This document shows, piece after piece, positions 12,739-13,962 of a DNA stretch of 13,962 nt. The stretch covers positions 1 to 13,962 of the forward strand of contig JAJZXT010000154.1 in NCBI GenBank assembly GCA_021806355.1, written 5' to 3'. Each line of letters opens with the position of its first letter. Within the stretch, counting starts at the first letter, position 1. The translations under genes and the position numbers were made by a program. Under the pieces are notes generated by a model. It saw only the letters and a list, made by a program, of their open reading frames with translations, was not told where the DNA came from and did not search any database. This stretch comes from Thermoplasmata archaeon (GTDB lineage: Archaea; Thermoplasmatota; Thermoplasmata; Thermoplasmatales; Thermoplasmataceae).

Positions 12739-13860
12739 ATGACAGAAAAGGCAACTACTGAAAAAGGATTGCTCCAAATATGCCACGGAAAATTGATACC
12801 AGAATATAGCAGTGCATATGCCCTGCGGTGCGTCAGATTTCTAAAAAGGTGGCCACATCGGCAAGTGATTTCTGTCGGGGGGCTTATTTTTAAGGATCAG
12901 TCCTCTGGGATGATTTCCCAGTATCGTTCAATAATTTTAACTGGCTATGCCATATTATTAAGGAACCGCTCTCTGGAGATTCTAATTTCCAAAGGCACAT
13001 TTATGCGAAACAAGTATAGGAGGGTCCTTAATGATGCGGTTGAAAAATCAGATATAATTGTCCTGGAGGGACCATGGCAATATCCACTGATCAAAGATAA
13101 AATCGACCACCAACTCTTGATTTATGATGCCCATAATGTTGAGTCCGTTTTGAGAGTTGACAATAAGTGGGAGAGTTACGTAAAAGATCTTGAGCAGGAA
13201 CTATGTCAACAGGCTGACCTAGTCTTAACCGTTTCCGAATCGGATACGAGTGAATTTGCAAATAAGTTTGAGGTACCCATTTCCAAGATTAAAACAATCC
13301 CCGAAGGTTTTGTAAAGAATGAAATTCCTTGGAAAGGAATTGGTTCCAATGAACTTATTTTCATTGGTTCTGCATACCTTCCCAACATTACTGCAGCTAA
13401 GAAGTTGATTGAAATGGCGACTGAGCTCCCACAATTTAAATTTAAGATCGTTGAGACAGTGTACAGAGCACTAAGGAAGAGAGATCTTCCCACCAATGTA
13501 ACTCTAATGGGAATATTAAACGAAGTTCAAAAAAGTCAAGAACTCAGTTGTTCATTACTGGCGCTTAACCCAGTGGAATTTGGTTCAGGACGGAATTTGA
13601 AAATAAATGATTATGTTTCACATGGAGTACCCCTTATAACAACTGAGATTGGTTCAAGAGGTTTTGAACCAGAACTCAGAGATTTATTTTTCATTGAGGC
13701 CGTTAATAAATTTAATGAGAAAATAATAGAGATTTCCAAATCTGAGAAAACCCTTGCCTTGAGGTCAGCGGAAATGCGAAAATATGCAGAAAAGAATAAT
13801 TATAGCATGACCCAGGATACTGCTTATGAAGTTATTTCAAATTTGAAGAAACGGAGTTAA
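12739..13860 (+). CDS. GT4-like glycosyltransferase (GT-B fold), 373 aa
   Basis: GT-B glycosyltransferase of the group with a Y-D-x-H-N-V-E signature. LLQICHGKLIPEYSSAYALR (11-30) forms the first Rossmann strand and loop, followed by IIVLEGPWQYPL (106-117) and LLIYDAHNVES (126-136). ADLVLTVSESD (159-169) and IKTIPEGF (184-191) form the interdomain part, FIGSAYLPNITAAKKLI (208-224) starts the donor domain, and FGSGRNLKINDYVSHGVPLI (281-300) with EIGSRG (303-308) is the donor-binding motif. The second Glu of the usual E-x7-E is replaced by Asp291, which occurs in this branch but deserves a check. A weak TATA-like ATCATATTA lies about 21 nt before the ATG. Base composition here and in the preceding gene seems more AT-rich than in the middle of the window. 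Donor and acceptor are unknown. Confidence 0.85.
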   Translation: MTEKATTEKGLLQICHGKLIPEYSSAYALRCVRFLKRWPHRQVISVGGLIFKDQSSGMISQYRSIILTGYAILLRNRSLEILISKGTFMRNKYRRVLNDAVEKSDIIVLEGPWQYPLIKDKIDHQLLIYDAHNVESVLRVDNKWESYVKDLEQELCQQADLVLTVSESDTSEFANKFEVPISKIKTIPEGFVKNEIPWKGIGSNELIFIGSAYLPNITAAKKLIEMATELPQFKFKIVETVYRALRKRDLPTNVTLMGILNEVQKSQELSCSLLALNPVEFGSGRNLKINDYVSHGVPLITTEIGSRGFEPELRDLFFIEAVNKFNEKIIEISKSEKTLALRSAEMRKYAEKNNYSMTQDTAYEVISNLKKRS

Positions 13861-13907
13861 GTGTGTGTTGCATTCCAATATCAAAAACAACTGTGGAGCA
13901 AATTAAA

Positions 13908-13962
13908 ATGATTAGCTTAGAAGATTATATTAAAAATGGTGTTGAGGCTAAAAAGGCTATAG
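13908..13962 (+). CDS. 5' end of a further gene, cut by the window edge
   Basis: ATG at 13908 opens a frame of 18 codons (MISLEDYIKNGVEAKKAI) that runs off the end of the window. A GGAG at about 13895-13898 stands 9 nt upstream as a possible ribosome site. Spacing of 47 nt from the preceding stop and the same strand suggest it continues the cluster. Too little is visible to name a family. Confidence 0.5.
   Translation, partial: MISLEDYIKNGVEAKKAI

Noticed and set aside
1..13962. CRISPR array, tRNA, rRNA or complete insertion sequence
   Set aside because: No regularly spaced direct repeats, no cloverleaf-like or rRNA sequence, and no intact transposase frame with paired terminal repeats were seen by eye on either strand.

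Overview
The window is a surface-polysaccharide (glycan) biosynthesis cluster from what looks like an archaeon, most plausibly a Thermoplasmata-type lineage. The evidence for Archaea is the promoter architecture: TATA-like boxes centred about 22-27 nt before the first codon of several genes, with little or no leader (best seen before 2590, 5190, 8197, 10141 and 10729). Shine-Dalgarno sites appear mainly at genes inside transcription units (GGGAGGT before 9257). Codon use leans on AGG/AGA for Arg and ATA for Ile, at moderate GC. The lineage assignment is inference; no rRNA or housekeeping gene is present.

Left edge (1-1740) is a disturbed zone. It holds the 3' end of an unrecognised protein with a coiled-coil tail (1-345), a 25-codon stub of a second rmlA-type nucleotidyltransferase ending in a stop (373-450), a minus-strand glycosyltransferase-like gene (461-1123), and about 600 bp without an intact gene. 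That stretch contains a probable decayed minus-strand reading frame (1191-1573) and two inverted repeats.

From about 1741 every gene is on the plus strand with short gaps: a TylF-type sugar O-methyltransferase (1747-2541), a UDP-galactopyranose-mutase-like flavoprotein (2590-3903), a GT4 glycosyltransferase (3998-5104), a divergent GT2-like glycosyltransferase (5190-5966), a rhamnosyltransferase-like GT2 (6044-6904) and a second GT4 (6998-8131). Next come the dTDP-L-rhamnose genes in the order rmlA, rmlD, rmlC (8197-10680), then an NAD-dependent epimerase/dehydratase (10729-11751) overlapped by a second divergent GT2 (11748-12698), a third GT4-like glycosyltransferase (12739-13860) and the first codons of another gene running off the right edge (13908).

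Together the genes would make dTDP-L-rhamnose and possibly a furanose or modified nucleotide sugar, transfer several sugars in sequence with seven glycosyltransferases, and O-methylate the product. The likely target is a lipid-linked or cell-surface glycan, such as an S-layer N-glycan or membrane lipoglycan. rmlB, a flippase and an oligosaccharyltransferase are not in the window. Points worth a second look are the rmlA stub and decayed frame at the left, the two related divergent GT2 proteins, and an epimerase whose usual YxxxK catalytic lysine position is occupied by Asn.
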